A DNA stretch of 64,000 nucleotides from Sciurus carolinensis (GCF_902686445.1 NC_062218.1:134277241-134341240); one strand, 5' to 3'; shown: positions 1-10,762, numbered from the stretch's first letter. Notes: generated from the letters alone by a model not told the origin. Translations and numbers: made by a program.

Positions 1-478
1 GCTATTGGGAGGTGGCCTAATGGGAGGGCCTAATGGGAGGTCTTTAGGTCATGGCAGGTGTGCCCCACAAGGCGATGGTGGGACCTTGGTCTCTTCTCTC
101 TTTTGCTTCCTGTCCAGGTGAGTGGTTTTTACTCTGCAACATGCTCCTATTGCCTTGCCAGAGACCCAAAGTAGCAGGATCAACGGATTATGGGCTGAAA
201 CCTCTAAAATTATAAGCCAGAATTAATCTCTTCTAAAATGATTATCTCATTTTTTTTTTCCTCCTGATACTGGGAATTGATACTCAGATACTTTACTACT
301 AATCTACATCCCTAGACCTTTTTATTTTGCTAAACTGCTGAAGGTCTGGATAAAATGCTGAGACTGGCTTTAAACTTGTGATCTTCCTGCCTCAGGTTTC
401 TTAATTGCTGGGATTAAGGTGTGCCCCACTGTGTCCAACTTCGGGTATTTGTTATAGTGACAGAAAGTTGACTGATAC
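1..478 (+). repeat. MaLR-type LTR fragment, interrupted
   Basis: The opening 'gggaggtggcctaatgggagg' motif, the middle 'cctctaaaattataagccagaatta' and the closing 'gtgacagaaagttgactgata' follow the order of rodent MaLR (MT/ORR1-like) LTRs. The left end lies outside the window. A B1-dID SINE splits it at about 245-440. Subfamily is uncertain. Confidence 0.6.
245..440 (-). repeat. B1-dID dimeric SINE (old)
   Basis: Minus-strand copy with a T-rich left end, then a decayed ID unit ('actgggaattgatactcag') and the B1 half ('cttgtgatcttcctgcctcag ... gctgggatt'). It is inserted in the MaLR LTR and is strongly diverged. Confidence 0.65.
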
Positions 479-1582
479 ATTCTCCATCCTCCTTTCTTCC
501 TGTGGATTAGGGTGGGCTCTTCAATCTTTCTGTGTAAGGTGAATTCCTCCATTTGGATCTTGAACCCCAGTCCTTCCCATTATCTCCTGGTCACTGCATT
601 CCTGAGCATCATTCTGCCTCTCCTGTCTCTACACTGGTTCCCCTTCTGCACTGGTATGAACAATTTTTATATTTGTGCTTTTATAAACAGTAAATAGGAT
701 TCCATAGCCTCCACACATCCAAGAATAAAACTTTCCTCTTCCTGTGTCCTGAGCAATGTGTGTTGTAAAAACTTCCTTACCTCATAGTCATCTCAGCCAT
801 TTGCAGTGGGGCTCTACCCCCTCTACTATTGATTCTGATCACCACTGATTTACTAGTTTATCAAATTCACTGGCACCCAGGCAATTCTGTGTGTGTGTAC
901 ACACATATGTGCGTGTGCATGCAGAACTTAATGTCTTAAGAATTAGTTTATTAGAACAAAATCTGAAACTCAATTTACTCAGTGTAAATATACTCAGAGC
1001 ACAAAGTATACAAAATATTTGAAATCAGTATTTATCACATAAAGAGATGTCCAATAACAGGCTGTGACTTAAAAACACTGAAAAATTTGGAGTTTAGATC
1101 ATACTGTAAAAGATATTTTTATCTCACTACACAAGAGAATTAACTCCAGAGTGATTCATGAGTTGTAAATTCTCAGTCTAGAGAAAATTCCTTTTATAAT
1201 GACTATTTGCTTATACAGTTATAAATATAAAAAATGAACCAGTCATAAATTTCAGTGATAGGCAAATTAAGATTTTACTAATGCTAAGAGATAAAATTTT
1301 ATAAACTGGATATGGAATCCTGAACTAGGTAATATAGACATGTTCTGTTAAAAAAGCAGGATTTGATACTTTTAAAATTGTCCACTGTATCTAGCTCTAA
1401 AATAATTTTTTTCAATGTAATAAATACCATTTCATAGAAACTTAATAGAATAGGCTGTTAGTTATCAAATCTTAGGTACTGACACTTTTAAAGAATTATC
1501 TTTGAAAATTTTCAAAATGAAAAGGTCATATGAATCTTCATTCAAAATTATTTTCAGATATCAGTGCTCAAAAAAGAAACAT
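479..1582. other. RUFY1 intron 4, no recognisable feature
   Basis: AT-rich sequence without a supported gene. A short GT-rich patch lies near 888-915. I see no exon of RUFY1 here: the exon expected next after exon 4 is not visible, so it must lie beyond the left edge. Confidence 0.5.
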
Positions 1583-1805
1583 TGCTGGATGCAGTGACAT
1601 ATGCCTGTGATCCCAGTGGCTCAGGAGGCTGAGGCAGGGAGGATCATGAATTCAAAGCCAGTCTCAGCAAAAGCAAGGAGCTAAGCAACTCAGCTGAGAT
1701 ACTGTTTCTAAATAAAATACAAAATAGGGTTGGGAATGTGGCTCGGTGGTCCAGTGCCCCTGAGTTCAATCTCTGGTATCCCCCAAAAATAAATAAATAA
1801 AATGA
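1583..1805 (+). repeat. B1-dID dimeric SINE with TSD
   Basis: B1 half with 'gtgatcccagtggctcaggaggctgaggc', ID half with 'tgtggctcggtggtccagtg', and an A-rich tail. The flanking duplication 'aaaaaagaaacattgct' is present on both sides (about 1569-1586 and 1807-1824). Confidence 0.85.
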
Positions 1806-1980
1806 TAAAAAAAGAAACATTGCTATTTTAAAACTAAGCCACAGAATAAATATTTAAGATGATAATTTCAAATAGAAGCTTTGAACATTACGTACTCTTA
1901 TTTTAATTCAAAACAACCTACAGAACTATGCTGTAATTATTTACAAAGCAAAAGATAAGCAAAGACAGATGATGAAATAC

Positions 1981-2082
1981 CTTAAGAGATGTTTATTGTC
2001 TATAAGTACTTTCAGATAATCTGCCAGTTTCTTTTGCATGAGAGCGAGATAAAGCCAAGCTCTGCCTCTTCCCACAGCTGTC
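1981..2082 (-). CDS. RUFY1: RUFY1 exon 4 (RUN domain, internal exon)
   Basis: This 102-bp exon encodes the second base-split Lys of the exon 3 junction followed by 33 residues starting [19 protein letters not shown] and ending NKHLL, plus two bases of the next codon. The acceptor is ttccag|GACAG (AG at 2084-2083) and the donor is TTAAG|gtattt (GT at 1980-1979). RUFY1 is an endosomal Rab4/Rab14 effector with an N-terminal RUN domain, coiled coils and a C-terminal FYVE zinc finger; this exon lies within the RUN domain. The sequence matches the RUFY1 paralogue rather than RUFY2/3 ([19 protein letters not shown]). Reading through the donor hits unrelated intronic codons. The following exons are off the left edge, so the gene is partial in this window. 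Confidence 0.95.
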
Positions 2083-2624
2083 CTGGAATTCAAACAGAGA
2101 ACCAAACTGTTATGGCATAATAACAACAAACACAGAAAACAAAACAAAAACAAAAACAAACCAAAAAACCAATCTTCATTTAAGCCAGAGAGGTATACAA
2201 GTTCACACATTCACTTTTGAACACTGTGTGAACAAATGCTTTGGGGTTGAGGGAGGGAGGGATGTGCACCATTTGGGCATGCAGAGAAAATGGCCCACTA
2301 TATACCTTTGTGTACTATTTAAATTTTATACAAAGGGCATGATGTATTTCAACAAAAGGAAAATATCTTAAAGCCACAAAAATATGATTTCTAGAATAAA
2401 ACCACATAAACTTCACATATTTATGTATGTTCAAAAAATTTCACAGAGCCAGGAAATATTAGGTTAGATCTATATAGGAAAACATTATTTCAAAAGACTG
2501 ATCATCATGTATATTAAAGTGTTGATGTCTCACAAGTTTTCTAAGGCAGTGGCTCAAATGTAAAATTTTTAGTTGTGGTAAAATACATGCAACATAACAT
2601 TTACCATCTTAACCATTTTTATTT
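2083..2624. other. RUFY1 intron 3 sequence, nothing recognised
   Basis: AT-rich intronic sequence, including an A-rich (caaaa)n patch near 2130-2165 close to the exon 4 acceptor. No supported gene or clear repeat family. Confidence 0.4.
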
Positions 2625-2828
2625 ATTTTGCTTATTTTTTCAGCACTGGGGATTGAATCCAGCGATGCTTTGTCACTGAGCTACACTCCTGGCTCTTTTT
2701 ATTTCTTATTTTGAGATGAGGTCTTGCTAAGTTGCTTAGAGCCTCACTAAGTTATAGAGGCTGGCCTCCCAACTTGGATCCTCCTGCCTCAGGTTCCTGA
2801 GTTGCTGAGATTACAGGCATGTCTTAAC
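2625..2828 (-). repeat. B1-dID dimeric SINE
   Basis: The ID unit in reverse ('cagcactggggattgaatcc ... tgagctacactcc') is followed by the B1 half ('gatcctcctgcctcaggttcctgagttgctgagattacaggc'). Confidence 0.8.
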
Positions 2829-3149
2829 CCAATTTTAAGCATATATTTTCAGTTGTATTAAGTAACTCACACTATTTCTCAACTGGTCACCAACTGCACA
2901 AAGGTACAATTTTGAAAAGACCTGGATTAAACATTAAAAGAAAAAAAGCTTTCCTATTGTAGATCTAAAACTGTTTAAGGAAAAAAGATGTAACATCAAA
3001 GAAAGTAGTGAAGGTACTTCTGTCATCAATAATCTGCCAAAAAAGGAAGCTCTCAAGGTCAAAGACCTGGTTACAAAGTTCAAATGCAGCCTATGTTTCA
3101 GAAGCCAGGCTCACAAAGGTTAATCTAATTTCATCAATAAAAAAGGCTT

Positions 3150-3341
3150 TGAGACAGGCTTGGTAGCACATCTACAATCACAACAACTCAGAGGCTGAGG
3201 CAGAGGGATTCAAAGTTAGGGAGACCCTGCCTCCAAAAAAAAAAAAAAAAAAAAAAAAAGTGGGGGGAGCAGGAATGAAGCTCAGTGGTAGAGCACTTGC
3301 TGAGCTTGCATGAGGCCTTGAATTCAACCCCTAGTACCTAA
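3150..3341 (+). repeat. B1 SINE with A-tail followed by ID element
   Basis: A shortened B1 ('ggcttggtagcacatctacaatc') ends in a run of more than 20 A. It is directly followed by an ID unit ('agctcagtggtagagcactt'). It may be one dimer with an expanded linker or two adjacent insertions. Confidence 0.7.
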
Positions 3342-3577
3342 AACAATTTTTTAAATGCTTTGAAACACTCCCCCTCCCACCTCACATAAATGATGTTAAA
3401 CAAGAACAAAAAAAGGAGAGAATATAAAGTAAGAAAAGAAGATATTTAATGTTAGCATGATAGGAAAAATAGAGGCTGACAGTTGCAGTTTGGTAGGAAT
3501 ATTGAAAAGGTATAATTTTTCTATCTAGGAATTTAATGATAATAGATTATAAAAATTCTACATCTAGTAATACATTC

Positions 3578-3680
3578 TTTTTTTTTTTTTTTTTTTTTTT
3601 TTGGGCCGTGCTGGGGATTGAACCCAGGGCCTTGTGTTTGTGAGCTAAGCACTCTACCAACTGAGCTATATCCCCAGCCC
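3578..3680 (-). repeat. ID element with TSD
   Basis: A long T run (tail) leads into 'gtgctggggattgaaccc' and ends '...gagctatatccccagccc'. The target-site duplication catctagtaa(t)acattc is at 3561-3577 and 3681-3697 with one mismatch, so the insertion is relatively recent. Confidence 0.9.
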
Positions 3681-4027
3681 CATCTAGTAATATATTCTAA
3701 GGAAATAATTTAGGATGGACACAAACATGTATATTTGGGGATGGTTACCATAGTATAATGAGAATTTAGAGACAACCAGGGGTTTTAAAAATTAATTATA
3801 TGAGAGAATACTATCTGGCCACTTAAAAAATGCTGTTATGCACAAAGTGGTAAATGTCTGAGATAAAAGAGATGCCAATGACCCACATGATCATTACACA
3901 ACACACTGTATTGAAATACCACCCTATAAACACATGTAATTGTTATCTCATTTAACAATATTAATAAAAAAGATGAGAATGAATATTTGATATGGAAAGA
4001 AGTAAAAAATCAAATGAAAAAGCTACA

Positions 4028-4206
4028 GCCAGGCACTGTGTAATCCCAGTGGCTTGGGAGACTGTGGCAGGAGGATGGTGAGTTCAAAGCCAGCCTCAGC
4101 AAAAGTGAGGCACTAAGCAACTCAGTGAGACTCTGTATCTACATAAAATACAAAATAGGGCTGGGGATGGGAATCAGTGTCCAAGTGCTCCTGGTACCAA
4201 AAAAAA
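4028..4206 (+). repeat. B1-dID dimeric SINE
   Basis: The B1 half ('gccaggcactgtgtaatccc') has a small internal deletion; the ID half starts 'gggctggggatgggaa' and ends 'tggtacc' plus an A run. The duplication 'aaaaagctaca' flanks both sides. Confidence 0.85.
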
Positions 4207-4310
4207 AGCTACAAAACAGTATGTACAATTCAATACTGACTATTTTTTGAATAGGCTATCATATCTGCACCTGGTTTAAAAACCAGAATACTACATAAAA
4301 AGTCATACAC

Positions 4311-4398
4311 AGGAACTGGCAATATGACTAAATGGTAGAGTACTTCCATGTGGGAGGCCTTGGGCTTGATCCCTAATACTGCAAAATCAAAAAAATAT
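4311..4398 (+). repeat. ID element (degenerate)
   Basis: 'aactggcaatatgactaaat ... ggtagagtacttcc ... gaggccttgggcttgatccc' follows the ID consensus with many substitutions and an A/T-rich tail. Confidence 0.6.
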
Positions 4399-4717
4399 AT
4401 ATATATATAAAAAGGTAGCACACAGTTATAGCTCTCTTGACCCTAACTATCCTCCATTTTGCCATTCTCCCACCAATACATTAATATACTGTTTTTAGTT
4501 TAGGTTTGCTTTCAAAACATTTTTATCTATATGAAAATAAGTAGAAATACAAACTATTATTCTCCCCTTTTTAAAAAAAACTAGCAAGCTGTTTTGCAAC
4601 TTGCTTATTTCACTGAGTATCTGTCATCTTAAGAATCTTTCCATATTACAGAGGATTTAACTCAATTTTCTACATCTTTACTGTTTTATTATTAGACTAC
4701 ACTATAGTTTATTTAGT

Positions 4718-4934
4718 TTTTTTTTGTTTTTGTTACTGGGAATTGAACCCAGGGGCACTCAACCACTGAACTACATCCCCAGCCCTTTTTTATATTTTAT
4801 TTAGAGACAGGGTCTTGCTGAGTTGCTTAGGGCCTCGCTAATTTGCTGAAGCTGGTTTTGAACCTGAAATCCTCCTGCCCAGCCTCCTGAGACGCTGGGA
4901 CTATAGGTGTGCAACTGCAATGGCTAGGTTTTTT
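4718..4934 (-). repeat. B1-dID dimeric SINE
   Basis: Complete minus-strand dimer: poly-T, 'ttactgggaattgaaccca', ID unit, 'tttatttagagacagggtc', and the B1 half to 'actataggtgtgcaactgc'. Confidence 0.85.
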
Positions 4935-5009
4935 AAAAAAAATAAGCTGGTTCTAATCTGCTGTTATAAACAATGCTGCCACAGACAATTCTATATTTTA
5001 TATGCATAT

Positions 5010-5130
5010 TATTAATTTATTTATTTAGACTGGATCTTTCTCTGTTGCTGACATGGTCTGATACTTCTTGGCTCAAGCTATCCTCCTGCCTCAGCCTCTC
5101 AGATGGCGTGTGCCCCCAAATCTGATTCTG
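5010..5130 (-). repeat. B1 fragment
   Basis: 'ggctcaagctatcctcctgc ctcagcctct' is the diagnostic reverse B1 core. The ID half is absent. Confidence 0.6.
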
Positions 5131-5352
5131 TTGTTTTCATGTGTTACATCTGTAGGATAACATGCCTAAAAATGAAATTGCTGGATCAACAGGTAAATGT
5201 ATTAGCAATTCTGGTACCAAGCTATCTTCCATAAGAATAAGTGCAAGATGATGCTATGCGAGGGCTGGGACAATCAAAAAAATATTTGTCTGGCCAACTA
5301 TACACTAAAAGGACTGGAAGGATACTAATCAAGACTTTAATAGCATTTTCTC

Positions 5353-5500
5353 TTTTTTTTTTTTTTTAAACATTTTTTAGATGTTGGTAGACTTTTATTT
5401 TTTATTCATTTATTTATATGTGGTGCTGAGAACTGAACCCAGTGCCTCACACACACTAGGCAAGTGCTCTACCACTAAGCTACAATCCCAATCCCAGTCC
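5353..5500 (-). repeat. ID element with long A-rich tail (STRID-type)
   Basis: Left side carries the reversed tail ('tagatgttggtagactttta ... tttatatgtggtgctgag'); the body reads 'gaactgaacccagtgcctca ... ctaccactaagctacaatcc'. This tail type is characteristic of sciurid ID derivatives. Confidence 0.75.
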
Positions 5501-5529
5501 AGCATTTTCTCTTCTTTATTGTCTTTGTT

Positions 5530-5610
5530 ATTGTTGTGTTAGGGATGGAACCCAGGGTCTTGTGCATGCTAAGCACCTGCTCTACCACTGAGTTATATCC
5601 CCCAGTTCCA
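5530..5610 (-). repeat. ID element
   Basis: 'tagggatggaacccagggtc ... ctctaccactgagttatatc' matches the reverse ID unit. Confidence 0.75.
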
Positions 5611-5871
5611 AATATTTTTCCTTAGCTAGTAGGATAATGGAAATTTGACAATTTAAATTTTTTGCTTTGTTTTTATTTCTCAATTAAAAATTAGGTACTT
5701 AGGGAAAAAGAGTTATTTTTAGTTTTCATAAATGAGAGAAGCCTTTCCTGGGTAAGGACCTATATGAGCAAGTGGGTTTTTATAATATATAGTTAAGTTC
5801 AATAATAAACCAAGATGAAAATAAAGAAAAATTCTGGACATTAGGTCATGTTGTAAAAGATATTTTTATGC

Positions 5872-6085
5872 TGGGCATGGTGGCGCATGTCTGTAATCCC
5901 AGCAGCTTGGGAGGCTGAGGTAGGAGGATTGTGGGTTCAAAGCCAGCCTCAGCAATTTAGCAAGGCCCTAAGCAATTCAGTGAAACCCTGTCTTTAAATA
6001 AAATACAAAAAAGGGCTGGGAATGTGGCTCAGTGGTTAAGTGCCACTGGGTTCAATCCCTGGTACCAAAAAAATTTTAAAAAAAG
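5872..6085 (+). repeat. B1-dID dimeric SINE with TSD
   Basis: Well-preserved dimer: 'gctgggcatggtggcgcatg' at its start, the ID part 'gggctgggaatgtggctcag', and an A-rich tail. An 'aaagatatttttatg'-type duplication flanks it on both sides, with the right copy slightly changed. Confidence 0.9.
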
Positions 6086-6089
6086 AAAG

Positions 6090-7360
6090 ATATTTTATGT
6101 CAATTGGATGTGGTATTGAACTCTAGAGATTCGTCCCAGGATGCAAAATTCATTCTAAAAATTTCCAACTACCTTAAATAACCCTCCAACCCCTAAAAAA
6201 CAAAAACAAAAAGCATTAGTCATAGCACTTTGAAAATACTATGGTAATTTTAGAATTTTGTTAGTATTTAATAAAATAGTAAAAACATTGCAGTTCTTTA
6301 TGAAGCAAAACAGTCCTCAACAGGTTCCTCCTTCTAAAAGGTAGGGAACTGTTATACATGTTCTTTTTGGACATACTTAAGTTTGTGGATTCTTTAACAA
6401 CCCAGAATTAACAAGGAAACAGATGTGGTGGATTTGGATGACAGGTTGCTCTGAGTAAGCAAAATAAGACTTCAGCAATGCCTCGGGGCTGGCGGGGTGT
6501 GAGGCCTGGATTCTATTCCCACACGGGGTGCTGGGAGGATCATCAAACAAAAACTTGAAAAGCTGGCATTTGCAAAATATTTTAAAACTTATGTGGTGTA
6601 GGCCAGAAGGCTGAATTGGGGATAGGGACAGAGGACTTAAGTCTAATCTTAAGAAGAATGCATACTCAGCAGCAATGAAGTCTAGTGGGACTTAAATGAT
6701 TTTAAGAGTTCAATAGATCTTCCTGGCTCTGCCACTCACTTGTCAAGGAACAATGGACAAAGTCACTTAACCATTCTAAGTCTCAGTTTCCATAATGGCA
6801 AATGGGGATGTCAACAGCTATCCTAGAAGATGGGTATGTAGAATTAGACAATGAAATATCCTCAGTATAATGCCTAGTATGTAGCAGATCCTTAGGGTGG
6901 TAGCTGTTATTATTATCTGAAAATGGCATAGGCTGGCTCCACAGAAGTGTCAAAGGCTGAAAAGTCAAGTTTTACATCAGTGTAAGGATCTCTAAGGCCC
7001 CTTCTAAATGCCATATTCCATGATGATGCCTTGACTGTGTTTTGCCTAGTTTTTGATCTTAAGCCTATGTATAGTGGTCCCAAGGGCAAATCTAGTCATG
7101 ACATAATAATCTGTCAGTCCCAGCCTGTTCACAAATGCTCCTTGTCCTGGAATCTAAGATATGGCCTAAACTGTATTATTCAAACTGCTCAAATGTATCC
7201 AAAATAGATTCTAGGAGGGGAACAATTCCTTTTCCTCCTGTGAATGTTCTTTGGTTGACAATGTCTTCATAACCTATTTGACCTGTGTGGCAAGTAGAAA
7301 TCACTGTCCATATGTTAAAGAAAAGGAAACAAAGGCTCAGAAAGCTGCAGTGGCTGCAGT
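6090..7360. other. RUFY1 intron 3 sequence, nothing recognised
   Basis: Low-copy-looking intronic sequence. No exon or SINE is visible except a very weak ID-like patch near 6484-6545, which I did not call. Confidence 0.4.
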
Positions 7361-7361
7361 G

Positions 7362-7483
7362 GTTGTGGCTCAGTGGTAGAATACTTGCCTAGATGTGTGA
7401 GGCCCTGAGTTTGATCCTCAGCACCACATAAAAATAAAATAAAAGTACTGTGTCCATCTACAACTGAAACAAAAATATTAAAA
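7362..7483 (+). repeat. ID element with STRID-type tail
   Basis: 'gtggttgtggctcagtggta' with A-box-like promoter, then 'tttgatcctcagcaccacat' and the tail 'taaaagtactgtgtccatct acaact'. This is the clearest example of the tailed ID subtype in the window. Confidence 0.8.
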
Positions 7484-7672
7484 GAAAAACCTGCAGATCT
7501 TGCTCAAGATCATATAGATAATGAGCAGCAGAGCTGGGCTTAAAAGTCTAAATTGAATGTGGTTAATGCTACAGTTTGCTTCAAATTTATAAGCAAGGAA
7601 TTGAGAAATGGGTAAATATGAGGGTTTTTTTTTAAAAAAAACATCAAATTAGGATAACTATTTCTCACTTAC

Positions 7673-7790
7673 TTTAATTCTGGCAGATTTCTGACACTAG
7701 TAGCTATATCTGATGCTTCTGGACAAAGTTTCTCCACCAGCTCCAAAGGACCAAAGAAAGATTTATTTTGGCCAATAAAACTCTTCTTAA
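7673..7790 (-). CDS. RUFY1: RUFY1 exon 3 (RUN domain)
   Basis: This 118-bp exon completes the Val split with exon 2, then encodes 38 residues from [20 protein letters not shown] to SVRNLPEL and two bases of the Lys finished by exon 4. The acceptor is tcccttttag|TTAAG (AG at 7792-7791) and the donor is TTAAA|gtaagtg (GT at 7672-7671). The [18 protein letters not shown] block is conserved RUN-domain sequence in the RUFY family. The exon is intact, with no stop or frameshift, and its phases agree with both neighbours, which supports the four-exon model. Confidence 0.96.
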
Positions 7791-8615
7791 CTAAAAGGGA
7801 AAACAAGTGTTATTCACAAGAACAGGTTGCAAAACTTCTTCTCCCAAAAGGTAACAGAAAGTTGCAGAGCTTCTTCATTGCTTAATCCTTCTGATTTGAT
7901 CCCTTTTTTTTTTTTTCGATTCAATTTTGGGGTCTGGGAGAGGCCAAAGAACAAATTAGCACTACTTTCCCCTGGTAACTGAGTTTCTCTGATAAACCTA
8001 TTCTGCTCTTTCTCCAAGTATACTGCTTCTCAAATAAAAAAGATGCCTTCTACACTCACCTGTGACCCTCTTGATGTCAATATCAATGCCTGATTTCTTC
8101 AAATCATCACTGCCATTTTTTACCCAAACTGCTGTAAAAATTGTTGGTCTCCTTGTTTCTCATATTGTCACCTCCCTACCCTTCCAATCTGTTTTGGACA
8201 TAGCTGGAAGTTCTTTTAAAAATACAAGTTAAGTCATGTCTCTCCCTTGTTTAAAACCCTCCAAATACATAGAGAATAGACTCAAACTCCTTATCATGAC
8301 CTCTAAGGGCATAAGTGATTCAACCCCTTCCCTGAACTCATCTCTTCCAGTTTCCCTCTCAGTATGCTTCAGTTATCAGGAGTCTTCCTCATACCACGGT
8401 TGGCCACATTCAGGAGCTCTACATGTTGTTGGTGTTATTGTTTTTTTCTCCTGTGCTAGGAATATTCTTGCCTCAAATCTTTGTAGGACTGTTTAACTTC
8501 TCCACCATAGCTGAAAGTTTCCTTCTTTGATTCTCTGCTTTCTTGAATCTGTAGCATTCTATAATTGTTTGTTTCTACATTTACTATCTTCTTGTCCTCT
8601 AGAATTATGCTTTCC
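7791..8615. other. RUFY1 intron 2 sequence, nothing recognised
   Basis: Intronic sequence with an 11-bp T run near 7905. No supported gene. The ORF-like stretch 8236-8496 has no recognisable homology and no exon signals. Confidence 0.4.
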
Positions 8616-8896
8616 AAAGCAGTCACTAGCCACATATGCTACCTACAGAGCACTTGCAGCATGGTTAAGTAAAACTGAGGAACTGAACTGAGATGTGCTG
8701 TAAGTGTAAAGAATGTGAAATATGGCATTAATAAGGTTTCAAAATAATTATGTGTCAAAATAACTGTGGGTATTACAGAGTTCAACAAAATGTTGTTAGT
8801 TTCACCCATTTCTTTTTACTTTTAAATGTGCCTATTATAAAAATTAAAACTGCCTATGTGACTTACAGGACATTTTTATTGGACAGTACTGCTCTA
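8616..8896 (-). repeat. hAT-type MITE fossil (MER-class)
   Basis: Starts with 'cagtcactagccacatatgc' and ends with 'tattggacagtactgctcta'. These are the characteristic termini of an ancient mammalian hAT nonautonomous element of the 'tgtccaatagaa ... agccacatgtggct' class. The family name is not certain. Confidence 0.6.
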
Positions 8897-9043
8897 GAAA
8901 GAATGCTGCTTCATGAGGGCAGGGAAGTTGTTCTGCATTCTGCTGTTATCCCTACACTAAGAACAATGTTTGGCACTGGTGAAAAATGATGAGGAAACAC
9001 CTAACCCACATTTCCGCACTCCCGAACGCTCCTTCAGGCTCAC

Positions 9044-9217
9044 CTTTCAGCCCATGTTTGAGGCAGTGCTCCATCACTACAAAAAACTGCTGCAAGGGAG
9101 CATGGTCCGAATCCAGGCTGCGACCCAAGCTCAGGGCTGACTGGAGCAAGACCTTGATGCTGAGTTTCATCATGTGCATCAGGTTGGCACGCTCCTCCAT
9201 CATCTGGCCCTTGGAAG
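9044..9217 (-). CDS. RUFY1: RUFY1 exon 2 (start of RUN domain; candidate start codon of short isoform)
   Basis: This 174-bp exon completes the Ala split with exon 1 and encodes [20 protein letters not shown] through [13 protein letters not shown] plus one base. The acceptor is gccccacag|CTTCC (AG at 9219-9218) and the donor is CTGAAAG|gtgagc (GT at 9043-9042). [20 protein letters not shown] is a signature of the RUFY/Rabip4 RUN domain. The two adjacent Met codons five and six residues in correspond to the known initiator of the 600-residue Rabip4 form, while splicing from exon 1 gives the longer Rabip4' form. A CpG-rich block lies directly upstream, so this exon may be used both as an internal exon and as part of a 5' exon. 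Confidence 0.96.
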
Positions 9218-9720
9218 CTGTGGGGCACAAGCAGGGAGAGCTTCGTTAGTCGACTGAGTGTGGTCCCAGGAGTGGAGGTTTGATGCGGGATAATGAAGGG
9301 AAGACGAGCTAAGCAGGGGGTCGGACGGTTTCTCCGGGTGCGGACGTGCTGAGCGGCAGATAACGGGGGTTCGCAGTCATCAGGTTACTGATTCCTGGGG
9401 GCCAGAGTCCCACCTGCACCGCCAGGGCCTTGGGTCAGAAGAAACGCAGGATTCCTACTTCAGAGGCCTCTCCCAGGCGGCTCAGCGCGTTGCTAGGGTG
9501 ACAGCTCTACCAAGACTCACCGCAATTGGTCTCTCCCTAGTCCATTTCCGACCAATGAGAGAGCGCAAACTCCAGGAAGCCCTGCTCCAAGCGAGGGGGC
9601 TTGCTGGGAAAGCGTTCGAGTACTGCTCTTGGGGAAAATCCAGCTCCAGGCCGAGCCGCGTCGGGCGGAGCCACCCGGCTCCGAGCCCCTGGTGCTCCCG
9701 GCGTTCTTTTGTTCTGTGGT
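9218..9720 (-). promoter_or_regulatory. RUFY1: CpG island, candidate internal RUFY1 promoter
   Basis: CpG is frequent from about 9243 to 9680 (cgactg, gtcggacgg, ccgggtgcggacgt, gccgagccgcgtcgggcgg), against near-absence in flanking introns. It lies immediately upstream of exon 2 on the RUFY1 strand. A consensus-like donor, GCAG|gtggga (exon end 9414), could end an alternative first exon. Known biology: RUFY1 makes a short isoform starting in exon 2. That this island drives it is my inference. Confidence 0.6.
9525..9556. promoter_or_regulatory. Pair of opposed CCAAT boxes
   Basis: CCAAT on the minus strand (ATTGG at 9525-9529) and on the plus strand (9552-9556), 22 bp apart, both inside the CpG island. 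NF-Y-type sites at this position are typical of TATA-less, possibly bidirectional promoters. Confidence 0.5.
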
Positions 9721-9893
9721 GTGTGCAGGGTCCCTGTGGGGAAGCTTTCTCCCCGCAGCTCCTGACTCAAATTCCTGTCACCGAACTTTCTTCCACAACT
9801 AGTGGACAGTTCTCAGCTTTAAACACTTTTTGTGGGGAGATAAAAAATGTCAGAATCAAATCAGCTACATTTCCATTTCCACTCTATTAATTG

Positions 9894-9915
9894 TTTTGCT
9901 CTCTTGAGAGCAAAA
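9894..9915. other. Perfect hairpin (10-bp arms, TT loop)
   Basis: TTTTGCTCTC / GAGAGCAAAA form a perfect inverted repeat separated by TT. It lies beyond the CpG island on the side away from exon 2. It does not match the histone 3' stem-loop consensus. Function is unknown; it may be chance. Confidence 0.6.
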
Positions 9916-10762
9916 GACTGTCTACAGTTAATATCGGACATCTATAACAAGAGCTTACCAAATGTTCTCGCAAACCTAGAAACTGCCATCCCAGAAATTA
10001 AAATTTTAGATTCCCAAACAGCCCCGGCAGGAAAACTAACCTCACGTGCGAAGGGGGCTCTCCCTGGGGGCCCGAAGCGTCCCCTTCCTGGCACCTGCGC
10101 CATCGTTCAATCTTTCCACTTTCCCAGGTTGGCTGAGGGTGGGGCGATCGTAGTTTCAGTTTGCAGCTGATTACTACTGAGGCTAAGCCTCTTTTCATAA
10201 GTTCATTGCCTCCTAGTATTTCTTTTGTGAATTGCTTGTTCAATCTTTCAATTTTTGTGTTAGACCTGTATATTCCGGATACTGCATTAATATGGACATA
10301 TAGTTAAAAGAATGTGTATACATGTATGCAGACTATTTAATATAGTTATAAGTAATACTATTTAAATCTAAAAAACATGATGCTATTACGACTGAATTTG
10401 TAATGAAGGTCTTAAGGAAATCGTGTGACAATTTGGGATTCTATATCTGCAAAACTCAAGAAGACAGGGAGAGAGCTGCTGGGAAAGATAGTCTAAACAT
10501 TTCATTTTGGTTGTGAAGAGGAAAACGAAGGTTAAGTGAAGCATTTGGATATGGGTGGATAATTATGTTTAGACTTTGAATCCTGTGTATTGAATTTATA
10601 AATTTAAAAATTTTAATGAAGTGATGATTGGAAATGGAAAAGGAAATAAAAAATGTAAAATCTCTTCAAGAGAAAGGAAAAACCATCTATAACCACAGAA
10701 ACAGTTTGTAAAGATTTATCTTTAAATAAGACACCAAGCCCAGTTCTATAAACTAGTGGTTT
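9916..10762. other. RUFY1 intron 1, CpG-containing then AT-rich, no gene
   Basis: A second smaller CpG-containing patch (10041-10150) holds an E-box CACGTG at 10043-10048. The rest is AT-rich intron. An open frame on the plus strand at 9847-10170 has no recognisable homology and is not called as a gene. Confidence 0.45.

Noticed and set aside
6484..6545. ID-like patch
   Set aside because: Only short similarity to 'ggggctgg' and 'gaggcctgg' remains; too diverged to call.
9498..10170. Plus-strand frames of 130 and 107 codons near the internal CpG island
   Set aside because: No homology recognised, no exon signals, and GC-rich sequence explains the openness. A divergent noncoding transcript is possible but not shown.
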